Part shown: one piece after another, positions 1 through 8,375 of the stretch | Position numbering within the stretch: the first letter of the stretch is position 1 | Layout: each line of letters begins with the position of its first letter | From: Obelidium mucronatum | Lineage: Eukaryota > Chytridiomycota > Chytridiomycetes > Chytridiales > Chytriomycetaceae | Reading direction: 5' to 3' | NCBI GenBank assembly: GCA_025765595.1 | Contig: JAIVFH010000510.1 | Span: 1 to 16,612, forward strand | DNA length: 16,612 bases | Notes under the pieces: generated by a model | What the model saw: only the letters and a program-made list of their open reading frames with translations | What the model was told of the DNA's origin: nothing | Databases searched by the model: none | Translations under genes and position numbers: made by a program

Positions 1-254
1 AGCACACGTGGTCAAGGAGTCTTGACAAGGTCGCTGTTGGCACAAGCATATTCAAGGGATCTGGCATCAAGCTTGGCAATATCCTATATATTGTGCCAGT
101 AAGCAAAACTACTCGAAGCAACTCCCGAACTTCTTACCGCTTTCATACCGACCCAGTTTGGGGGCCAATGCAGGTGCAATGCACCATTCAGAAGCGACGA
201 TGGCAGCATTGTTGCATTGAAAGCAGCAAGAGCAGTAGCAGCAGCAGAAGACAT
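1..254 (-). pseudogene. Partial, damaged copy of the CFEM-like surface protein gene
   Basis: This is the 5' part of a minus-strand gene closely matching the intact gene at 906-1487; the rest lies beyond the window. Exon 1 is 138-254 (ATG at 254-252), a 54-base GT-AG intron is 84-137, and exon 2 begins at 83. Against the intact copy, exon 1 lacks three single bases, so it opens with MSSAAATALAAFN, is then misread, loses the Cys-x3-Cys pair, and returns to frame at the intron. A fourth single-base deletion in exon 2 gives a stop (ACT CCT TGA) near position 15. Splice sites are kept. It is either a pseudogene or a stretch with base-calling deletions. Confidence 0.7.
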
Positions 255-450
255 TTTATGAATGAGTTTTAAAATATTCTTTTTGAATGTTTTCGCTTGT
301 TTCGGATTGTGTTTTTATCCTTCCGTGTTTTATGGGTTCGACCGCTGCCAGCCACAAAATTGGAGAATACGTAAGCCGAACGGCGTTACGTTCGACCCCA
401 AGCGGCAAGTCATCAATCAAAAATTGTAAAAGGCAATGCTCGATTGATAA
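1..450. repeat. Left unit of a direct duplication (matches about 1227-1780)
   Basis: The first 254 bases match 1227-1487 almost base for base. Similarity continues beyond the coding part in weaker form: about 340-440 resembles about 1660-1760, sharing the order of a CAGCCAC block, an ACGTTCGACC block, AAGCGGCAA and AAAAGGC. The duplicated unit therefore included the 5' flank of the gene, and the flank has diverged more than the exons. A third piece at about 606-665 resembles the proximal upstream region at 1549-1610 (TGTATCCA..CATGTGG..GTGGCTGGC..AAATT). Confidence 0.65.
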
Positions 451-484
451 TGCTTCCAAACAAGAGTCTGAGCCTTGGTGTTAA

Positions 485-905
485 CACGCATGCTGCCTTG
501 GCGTCGGGTTGAATACAGTTGGATGACATGTGCTTATCAGTGATTAGTCGGTTTGTTAGTCGGTTTGTTAGTCGAATTGGATTTGGGTTTGGATTGAGTC
601 GTTTACTCGAATTTGTATCCATCCATGTGGCTGGGATGTGGCTGGCAAATAAAATTAAATTTGATTAGAGCAATAATCGCCGCCCGATCACCTCTTTTGA
701 CTCTAACAAAGTGTCTCCGGGAGTTGGTATGAGATATGAAATCTCAGGAGATCGCCATGCTGATCATTATTCTCCTATTTCGCGTTTTTTGTGAAACCGA
801 ACAAGCCATAAGCCACAAGCGTGAAACTGAAGAAAAATTACAATTTAAGAAGTTTATTCGACTTCATGCACAGTTAGAATTATAGGAGAGATTAGACTCT
901 CAGTC
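485..905. other. Region without a supported gene; short minisatellite and promoter-like remnant
   Basis: No convincing gene is visible. The stretch holds a 12-base tandem repeat at 544-574 and a fragment at about 606-665 resembling the upstream region of the CFEM-like gene. On the minus strand an ATG at 529-527 opens with Met-Ser-Ser, like the paralogues, and contains two Cys codons, but the similarity is too short to call. The last 60 bases would be the 3' flank of the gene at 906-1487. Confidence 0.5.
544..574. repeat. 12-base tandem repeat, about 2.6 units
   Basis: The unit TTAGTCGGTTTG occurs at 544-555 and 556-567, followed by a partial unit TTAGTCG at 568-574. It is a small minisatellite in non-coding DNA. 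Confidence 0.85.
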
Positions 906-1487
906 TCAAAGCAAATGGAAGAGGGCGACGACTCCGGCGGCAGCGCAAGCGATTGACATTTCCGAAGCACCACTCAACACGGTGGTGACTGGACGAATGG
1001 CAGTGGTAGTGGCCGGAATGTAAGACGTGGTTTGAGATGTCGTAGTAACTGGAGCGGACGTGGTAGTTTTACTTGGGGCTGCGGCAGCTTGGCAGTAATC
1101 AGCCAACAAGGAGATCTATTGACATATGTTTAGAGGTACCACTTTGTCGAATACCCATAAAGTATTTACCGTAGTGTTGAGCTTTTCCTTTTGGGAATCA
1201 GTGATGTTGTTATTGTTGCATTGAGCAGCACACGTGGTCAAGGAAGTCTTGACAAGGTCGCTGTTGGCACAAGCATATTCAAGGGATCTGGCATCAAGCT
1301 TGGTAATATCCTATATGCTAATGTCAGTAACGAAAATTCACTCGGAGCGATTCCCAAATTATCTTACCGCTTTCATACCGACACCAGTTTGGGGGCCAAT
1401 GCAGGTAGCAATGCACCATTCAGAAGCGACGATGGCAGCATTGTTGGCATTGAAAGCAGCAAGAGCAGTAGCAGCAGCAGAAGACAT
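906..1487 (-). CDS. Small Cys-rich, Thr-rich surface protein, CFEM-like, GPI-type tail
   Basis: Three exons (1368-1487, 1170-1310, 906-1115) joined at phase 0 encode 156 residues; introns are 57 and 54 bases with GTAAG/GTAAA donors and TAG acceptors. Six Cys sit at 25, 29, 54, 67, 71 and 95, with two C-x3-C pairs and an Asp (46) before the middle Cys. A Thr/Ser/Pro-rich stalk follows at about 97-137, then a hydrophobic end without charged residues, as expected for a GPI-anchor signal. CFEM domains, known for haem/iron binding and surface roles in fungi, normally have eight Cys, so this is CFEM-like at best. The N-terminus after the chosen ATG is Ala-rich and not a clear signal peptide; the same start is conserved in the left copy. 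An in-frame upstream secretion exon was not found. Expected location is the cell surface; partner or ligand is unknown. Confidence 0.7.
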
Positions 1488-2047
1488 TTGATTCGAGATG
1501 TTTTTTGTTTTGAATGGGTGAATTCAGTTTGGAATGCGATTTTTATACGAATATTGTATCCACCCATGTGGCCGCTGTGGCTGGCGAGAAAATTGAATTT
1601 GATTGTCAGACAATGTTCGACTGGAAGGTCAATTATTGTGCGTAAGGAAGTCTCTACAACCAACCATTACCAGCCACGATTTCGGACCCAAACGGTCCAA
1701 CGTTCGACCAAGCGGCAAAGATTTAACTGCATCCCCGACTTGCAATTCGAAAAGGCTGCTTTTCAGAAGAACTGAAGAATATGAATAATTATGCGGAACA
1801 GACTGAAAGTTGCACCTCCAGCGCAAGTGACTGGGTGTTAAACTCCGAGTAAAACTCCGCAGTGCGCCCCCTTGTTTTCAAACACAGCTGCGGGATGCCA
1901 GAAGCGTCACGTGTTTTTCTCTTTCGTTTGCTTGGCTTCTTTCTTGTTTCTTGTTTGTTTTTCCAAACACGTTTTCCGCCTTTCCCCAAAAACACCAAAA
2001 ACACAAAAAGCAAAACACGTTCTTCCCTCTGAAAGGAAAAGCAGAAA
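1488..2047. promoter_or_regulatory. Divergent promoter region with E-box-like CACGT cores
   Basis: This 560-base region lies between the minus-strand CFEM-like gene and the plus-strand ATP-grasp-like gene A and must hold both promoters. A palindromic CACGTG (E-box type) is at 1908-1913, and AAACACGT cores are at 1965-1972 and 2013-2020. The stretch 1915-2040 is strongly skewed, with T-rich then A-rich tracts on the plus strand, as often seen just upstream of fungal starts. No clear TATA box was assigned. The part next to the CFEM-like gene (1549-1780) is duplicated at 340-450 and about 606-665. Confidence 0.4.
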
Positions 2048-4128
2048 ATGCTCGCAAACGCAAAGCCGCAGCCGCCCGCGCTGCCCTCGGACCCAACTTC
2101 GCTCAAAGCTCTGCTGATGTCTCCCGACGACCCCTTCGGAGCTTCGGACAACGAGTCGGAATGCTCAGTGTGCTCCCTGCCTGCGGCGGCCATGCCGGCT
2201 CAGGCTCAGGATCCAGCGCCGCCAAAGAAGAAGAAGCTCGGTTAGTGTTTAACGTGGTTGATTCTGGTTCACGCAAACTGACTCTGTCCGCTTTTCCACC
2301 CATCACATCTATACATTTCATTACGCAGGCAATCTAAGCAGCAAACTCGTTGGAATGGGTGAATTTGAAGCCGAAAAGCACTTTTACCCAAGAGTCCTCA
2401 ATGCCCACATTCACCCCCTTGTCTCGTCCTTCCTGACTCTTGGAAATGAGCGGATTTTGGCCAGATACACTCACTTGAATCCGCAAGTCAACTTTGATGC
2501 GCTCAAGAACTTGCTGAACTACAAGTGAGTGACAGACTCAAGTTTGGGTGGCGTGGTGGGAGAAAAACATGTGTGCGCACACAAGTGAACAACATTGAAT
2601 TAACCATTTGCTCCCTTTTACAAGGCCAAAGTACTTTCAGTGGGCTGGTTCTGATTTGTTCAATGTGACTACATCTTCTGGTCAACGTCAGATGATTATT
2701 GTCGAAACGAATTCTTGTCCATCAGGTCAGAAATCGATGCCGCTTTTATCGGAACTTGGAGATGACCATGGAGGTGTGTTGTTTTTCACTTATATCTGCT
2801 GTGTGATGGTTTCTAAAGATATTTCAATTCACGATGAAGGTTATGGAGTCGTGATTGACGCTACATTCCGAGAACTGATTGATAAAGCGGACAAGTCACT
2901 TGGAGACCTCGCTGTAGTATATGACAAGAACCCTATGGAAGCAAGTGGATACGCGGCGGTAATGGCTGACCAAACGAAAGAGAAGGTTTGGTTGGTTGAG
3001 TACTATGACGAAGACGTGGACCCCCCTGTTAAATGGGAAGATGGAATCATGTCTATTCGGGATAAGCAAAAGAATTGGCACCCAATTCGTGCTTGTTTCC
3101 GATATGTAACTCAAAAGCCATGGAATCGGTTTCCAATCAATTCGAAAACTATTGTTTTGAATAGCGTGAGTGTTTGATGCCTGCTTTGTTTTTATGGCAG
3201 GGTTTCTTAATATATACGGCCTCTCTTGCATAGGTCATTTCATGTTTGGCGGGTGGACGGAACAAGATGATGGCAGCTCGCGCCTACGACTTTTTAAACG
3301 CAGAGTTGGATGGAACCGGACTGTCGGTCCGCATACCTGAGACCATTCGAAACGTTACAAAGAGTGAAATCCCGCTTTGGTTGGACAGCATGGGCGGCCA
3401 CGCCGTCCTCAAGGTTCCATACTCCAATGCTGGTCAAGGTGTATACACGATTACCAACAAGGAGGAGTTGAAGGCTTTCATGGACACTGATCACCACTAC
3501 GACAAGTTTATCGTCCAGTCGCTGGTTGGTAACGCTTCTTGGAGTTCTGTTACCAGAGCAGGGAAATTCTACCATGTTGGGACCATGCCCAACAAGAAGA
3601 ATCATACCTTTGTCTCTGACTTGCGAATGATGGTGGCTGCAAACAGTGATGGATTCCGACCTGTTGCCATCTATGCAAGAAGAGCGAGGAAGCCTTTGTT
3701 GAGACATTTGGAGGACAACCCTGAGAGTTCGTTGGATATATATTTGTTGTTGTTTATCCATGACCTGCAATCTAATGTTTTTTTCCCAATCAATAGTCAC
3801 ATCATGGGAAATGCTGGGAACGAATCTGTCTGTCAAGACTGACGATGAATGGACAACTGAAGCCCAACGACTGTTGCTCATGGACCGCAAGGACTTTAAC
3901 CAGCTTGGAATCGGTATCGATGACTTGATTGACGCCTACATCCAGACTGTATTGTCTGTGATTGCTATTGACAAGATGTCACAACGGCTAATGAAGGAGA
4001 TTCCCGAAGGAACAGAAGGTGCTCCACGAGACGAGAAGTATCCGTGGTACAATCAAAGCATGTTTGATTTTGAGTTGTTTGAGGCTCTGAATCCAGATGT
4101 TGCGCTGTTGAAGGAAATTATTCATTGA
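2048..4128 (+). CDS. Circularly permuted ATP-grasp-like protein, copy A
   Basis: Six exons (2048-2240, 2329-2524, 2625-2773, 2840-3165, 3234-3726, 3797-4128) give 562 residues; junctions were fixed by comparison with copy B. The ATG follows an in-frame TGA. Residues 1-64 are acidic/Ser-rich, low-complexity, ending in PPKKKKLG, an NLS-like motif. ATP-grasp-type features appear in permuted order. The metal-site-like ETN (157-159) with PSG (162-164) comes first. Then come the [14 protein letters not shown] helix (297-310), [12 protein letters not shown] (347-358; candidate ATP lysine K348 and Gly loop), FIVQSLVG (380-387), and DLR (417-419). An acidic/aromatic C-terminal region follows ([17 protein letters not shown]). 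Known permuted ATP-grasp families (the DUF404/DUF407 type) show this order and are thought to form amide bonds; the substrate here is unknown. Intron 5 uses an unusual GTTCGT donor. Function beyond the fold is inference. Confidence 0.75.
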
Positions 4129-4325
4129 TTCTTAAAAAGTCGTATTATTTTTTTTACTTGGTGTGTGTGTTTTTTGGTGTGTTATCGACGGGTTCCTGAA
4201 TATTATGATGAGAGCTTGGATTATTTTTATTAAAAGTTACCTGACGCTGTAAACACATGTTTGTTGAGTCGAGATTGTAAACAGAAAACCTGTTTGAATT
4301 GAAGCTGTCAAAAATTGTCGAAAAC

Positions 4326-6410
4326 ATGGCGTCGAACATAGTCTCCAGCGTCCATTCAACGCCGAGTCTCGATCCCTACGCGCCTTCAGACAGTGAATCT
4401 GAGGCATCTTTTACCTCTCTACCAGCTGCCATTGGTGGTTTATCGGTGAAAGATCCCAAAGCAGCTGCCGCTGATCCGCAACCTCCAAAGAAGAAAAAAC
4501 TCGGTATGTCTATTTCATAGAAAAATACGACGCGTTTCCCCCCAACGAAAAGATTATTGAAACTTAATAAAAAAAAAGGAAATCTAAGCGCCAAAGTGGT
4601 TGGCTCTGGTGAATTCGAAGCCGAAAAACACTTTTACCCACGCGTGTTGAATGCACATATTCATCCCCTCGTCTCTTCCTTCTTGACGCTTGGGAATGAG
4701 CGGATTTTAGCCAGATATACTCATTTGAACCCGCAAGTGAATGAGGAGGCGTTGAAGAATTTGCTAGAGTACAAGTAAGTATTTTTTCGGTTTGACGTGT
4801 GTCGATTGAAAAACACGTGTTTTGTTGTGTTCCTCGTCCAAGAAAATTTTTGTTTAGTGCTCTATTTGATCTGTTTCTAATTTCTCCTTCTATTTTTTTT
4901 TTTTAAAAAAACAGACCAAAGTACTTTCAATGGGCCGGTTCTGATTTGTTCAATGTGACGACATCTTCTGGTCAACGGCAAATGATTATTGTTGAGACGA
5001 ATTCATGTCCATCAGGTCAAAAATCCATGCCTCTTTTGTCTGAATTGGGGGATGACCATGGAGGTTTGTTCTATTTTTTCTTGTTCACCCGAAAGAAGAA
5101 AACGACGCGTTTTGCCTGACTTTGCAATCTCCACCCTAGGATACGGAGTCGTGATTGACTCCACATTCAGAGAAATGATTGGAAAAGCCGATAAATCTCT
5201 TGGAGACCTTGCTGTAGTATACGACAAGAACCCGATGGAAGCAAGTGGGTACGCGGCAGTCATGGCAGACCACACCAAGGAAAAAGTGTGGCTTGTTGAA
5301 TACTATGAAGATGATCCCACTCCGCCAGTCAAATGGGTCGATGGAGTCATGCTGATTCGCGATAAAGCCAAGGAATGGCATCCGATTCGTGCGTGTTTCC
5401 GTTATGTTACGCAGAAACCATGGAATCGGTTTCCAATTAATTCGAAAACTATTGTGTTGAATAGTGTAAGTGAAACTCTCCTGCTTATTTTTTTTTATAT
5501 TTATTTAATGTTGTTTTTGAAAAATCAAAAAGGTTGTTTCTTGCCTTGCTGGAGGACGTAACAAAATGATGGCCGCTCGAGCATACGACTTCCTCAATGC
5601 TGAGCTTGATGGAACAGGTCTCTCTGTCCGAATCCCCGAAACAATCAGAAATGTAACCAAGGGAGAAATTCCACTCTGGCTCGACAGCATGGGTGGACAC
5701 GCAGTCCTAAAAGTGCCCTACTCGAACGCAGGCCAGGGCGTTTATACCATCACCAACAAACAAGAACTTAAAGATTTTATGGAAGCTGACCATCATTACG
5801 ACAAGTTTATTGTCCAATCTCTTGTTGGGAACGCGTCGTGGAGTTCCATCACGAGAGCTGGAAAGTTTTACCATGTTGGGACGATTCCAAACAAAAAGAA
5901 CCATACTTTTGTTTCGGATTTGAGAATGATGGTGGCTGCGAATAGTAATGGGTTTAGACCGGTGGCGATTTATGCGAGACGTGCAAGGAAGCCTTTGTTG
6001 CGGCATTTGGATGATGACCCAGAAAGTAAGGATAAACACACCAAAAAAAAAACAGGACACCTTGCTAATGCGCTTGTTTTACAGTCACTTCTTGGGAAAT
6101 GCTTGGAACCAACCTCTCTGTAAAAACCGATGACGAATGGACAACCGAGTCCCAACGGCTCCTCCTCATGGACCGAAAAGACTTCAACCAGCTCGGGATT
6201 GGTATCGATGACTTGATTGACGCGTACATCCAAACAGTCCTCTCTGTAATCTCCATTGACAAGATGGCACAGCGTCTTATGAAAGTGATTCCAGAGGGAA
6301 CTGCACCTAAAGATTGCAAGTACCCATGGTACAATGAAAACATGTTCGATTTTGAGTTGTTTGAGGCTTTGAATCCGGATGTTGCTTTGTTGCAGGAAAT
6401 TCTTCATTGA
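4326..6410 (+). CDS. Circularly permuted ATP-grasp-like protein, copy B
   Basis: Tandem paralogue of the gene at 2048-4128, starting 198 bases after its stop. Exons are 4326-4503, 4579-4774, 4915-5063, 5140-5465, 5533-6025 and 6085-6410, giving 555 residues. Exons 2 to 5 have exactly the lengths of copy A (196, 149, 326, 493) and all five introns share position and phase (1, 2, 1, 0, 1), while intron sequences and lengths (59 to 140) differ. The ATG is preceded in frame by TAA. Proposed active-site residues are kept: E152, N154, PSG 157-159, K343 with its Gly loop, D412 and R414. The N-terminal 50 residues have drifted, yet the basic PPKKKKLG end is identical. The C-terminal part lacks two residues present in copy A. 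Many silent differences show that the duplication is not very recent. The product is probably soluble and possibly nuclear; the substrate is unknown. Confidence 0.75.
4810..4823. promoter_or_regulatory. 14-base perfect palindrome with E-box core in intron 2 of copy B
   Basis: AAAACACGTGTTTT is a perfect inverted repeat around CACGTG. It lies in the 140-base intron 2, the longest intron assigned in the window. The same core is present in the promoter region of copy A (1908-1913). A binding role is only a possibility. Confidence 0.3.
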
Positions 6411-6552
6411 AATGGCTCCTTCTCTTTTTTTTGATGTTTATTGTTTCTGTCGCAACTTAAGGACTAGAGATTTCCGTATAATATAATGTCTTATTCGAAT
6501 AATATGATGCATGAAGGGTGGTGGGGAACAGGGAAAACGAGGCAGGAAAAAC
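6411..6552. other. Shared 3' intergenic region between convergent genes
   Basis: Only 142 bases separate the stop of plus-strand copy B from the stop of the minus-strand GH1 gene, so the two 3' untranslated regions must lie close or overlap. The stretch is AT-rich, with ATAATATAATG and a T-rich run just after the copy B stop. No defined hairpin terminator or clear AATAAA was assigned. Confidence 0.4.
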
Positions 6553-8311
6553 TCAAGCAAACAAAACGGTAAATACGGCCAACAAAATTCCAGAGGAAAT
6601 GCAAATTCCAGCAGACTTTGTAGTTGTTTGAACAGCTGTTGTGGTCGTTGGCAACGTTGTGTTTGTTCCAGACCGCTGCTTGAATGGCGAGACCGTGTTG
6701 TTTGTGAAGAATTCACTCATAAAGTAAATAGACCTTTTTGGTTCGCGTCTCAAACTGCCCTTATCCAAGTTTACTTTTCCAGTAACTGGATCCCAGTCTT
6801 GTTGAAATAAAATGAAGAGCTGTTTAGAAGAAGAAACATGACTTGGGGTGGGAAACCTACAATCAACAGCGATATGACCCCATCTGAGCTCATATGTCGA
6901 GAACTCGTAGTTGTCAATCAGGGACCAAGCTAAAACGGCTGAGACTGGGACCTTGTCTTCTGTCGCAAGGGCAATAATTTGCGGACCGTTTAATTGCCAG
7001 AATTGAACACGTAAATCATCTTGTACGGCTTGAGCAAATGTGCTCTCCAAGGTCCTGGGAACATGGTATCCTTTTTGTTGATAGGAATACAAATTACTTC
7101 ATGTTTACATTGAAACAAAGAAAAAAACTAAGGGACTTTACCAAGTTCGGCAATCACAACCTCCTTATTGTATCTGTTGTACAAGAATCTTGGCAATAGT
7201 CTTGTTCCGATTGGGTTTGGGTGAGGCCAGTATATAATAGAAGTTGGGTCATCCACTTCTTGAGCCGTGTACGGTGTAGTTTCGCCTGGAGGAGAATCTG
7301 GTACTCCCCGAGTAATCGAATTGTAAATATTCACCGCAATAAAGTCACAACTGCCTTTCATCATTGCTTTTTGCGCATCCGTGAATGCTGGAAGTGGATA
7401 CGCTTTTTTGATGTTGGGTCCATAGTCTCCCATAAAGCAGGGGTCAAAGTACCATTCCGCTTGCAAGAGAGTGGATTCGTAAACTTGGGTTGGGTTTGTT
7501 GGTTCCGGGTCGATCCAGTCGGTAATACTTGGAATAGCGAACTTCCATTTGGAACTGTTTGGCATTTTGCGGGCGTTTTGGACAACTGTTCCGTGAGCAA
7601 GGAGGGAGTTGTGCATGCATTGATAATACAATGCATCTGAAGTGGTGGTGAAGGGGGCAAATTGTGGCTTGTGCATGCAAAAGTCACAGTTGGCGCGAGG
7701 TTCATTCAAAGTGAGCCAGTAGTTTACACGGTCACCATAGTTTTCCAAAAGGACACTAGCATAGTTTGCAAACGCATCGATAATTTTGTCGCTTTGGAAT
7801 CCCCTGAATTGGTCCTGACAAGCTTAAGGAGGAGCAATGTTAAATTTCGCTTGTACAAGATTCAAAGGCAACAAGCAAGACACACGAACCTTGCGGCAAA
7901 TCCCAGTGAAACATTGTTGGGAATGGTTCAGCGCCATTTTTGATGATTTCGTCAATCATATCAGAATAGTACTTGATACCGGCTGGGTTTGGAGTTCCTG
8001 TGCAATTTGGCAAGATACGAGGCCAAGAGATTGAAAAACGGTAGGCAGTTGCCTTGAACTGAGACAAGAACGCTAAGTCCTCCTTGTATCTGTTGTAGTG
8101 ATCGGCTGATCGGTATGGTTTGCCGTGGGTTGGGCGTAAGGTCGAGTTCAAGTAGGCAGTATCAAAGATGGATGGTCCTATTAAATGCAATCAGACTGCC
8201 ATTCAACCCAAGCACGTCTCAATGCAAGATACCTTTTCCATCCAGGTTCCATCCGCCTTCCATCTGAACGGCTGAGCCGCCAAACCCCCAAGCTATAGGA
8301 ACTTTAGCCAT
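6553..8311 (-). CDS. GH1 beta-glucosidase-like protein, copy 1
   Basis: Five exons (8233-8311, 7890-8177, 7142-7822, 6861-7070, 6553-6797) encode 500 residues, the usual GH1 size plus a tail. Family 1 enzymes hydrolyse beta-glucosides with retention. The fold is plain: WGFGGSAVQMEGGWN near the start, YRFSISWPRILP, FHWDLPQ, acid/base Glu163 in TLNEPR, and AWSLIDNYEF. The nucleophile Glu348 sits in VIAELG, not the family's usual TENG. The C-terminus is a Thr-rich linker followed by a hydrophobic tail (ILLAVFTVLFA), suggesting a GPI or membrane anchor. The start MAKVPIAWGF leaves no signal peptide. An in-frame upstream ATG at 8389 exists but overlaps the neighbour's stop, and the paralogue supports 8311. 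It begins only 64 bases after the stop of the upstream gene. Intron 2 has a GTTCGT donor. Confidence 0.88.
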
Positions 8312-8375
8312 TGATGGAATTTTTCTCCAAATGAAGTCACAAGTTACTATGAACGAAGTAAAGTTGGTTACAGAA

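Noticed and set aside
1373..1663. Minus-strand frame with a run of about ten Leu that looks like a signal peptide or membrane segment
   Set aside because: The Leu run comes from reading the (CTG)n Ala-codon tract of the CFEM-like exon 1 in the wrong frame.
3294..3890. Long open frame on the minus strand opposite copy A
   Set aside because: It is the antisense shadow of exon 5 and crosses the splice sites of copy A; it has no recognisable domain and is not maintained as one frame opposite copy B.
2048..4128. Glutathione synthetase or carbamoyl-phosphate-type ligase identity for the ATP-grasp-like genes
   Set aside because: Motif order is permuted and no family-specific motifs of those enzymes are visible, so only a fold-level call is justified.
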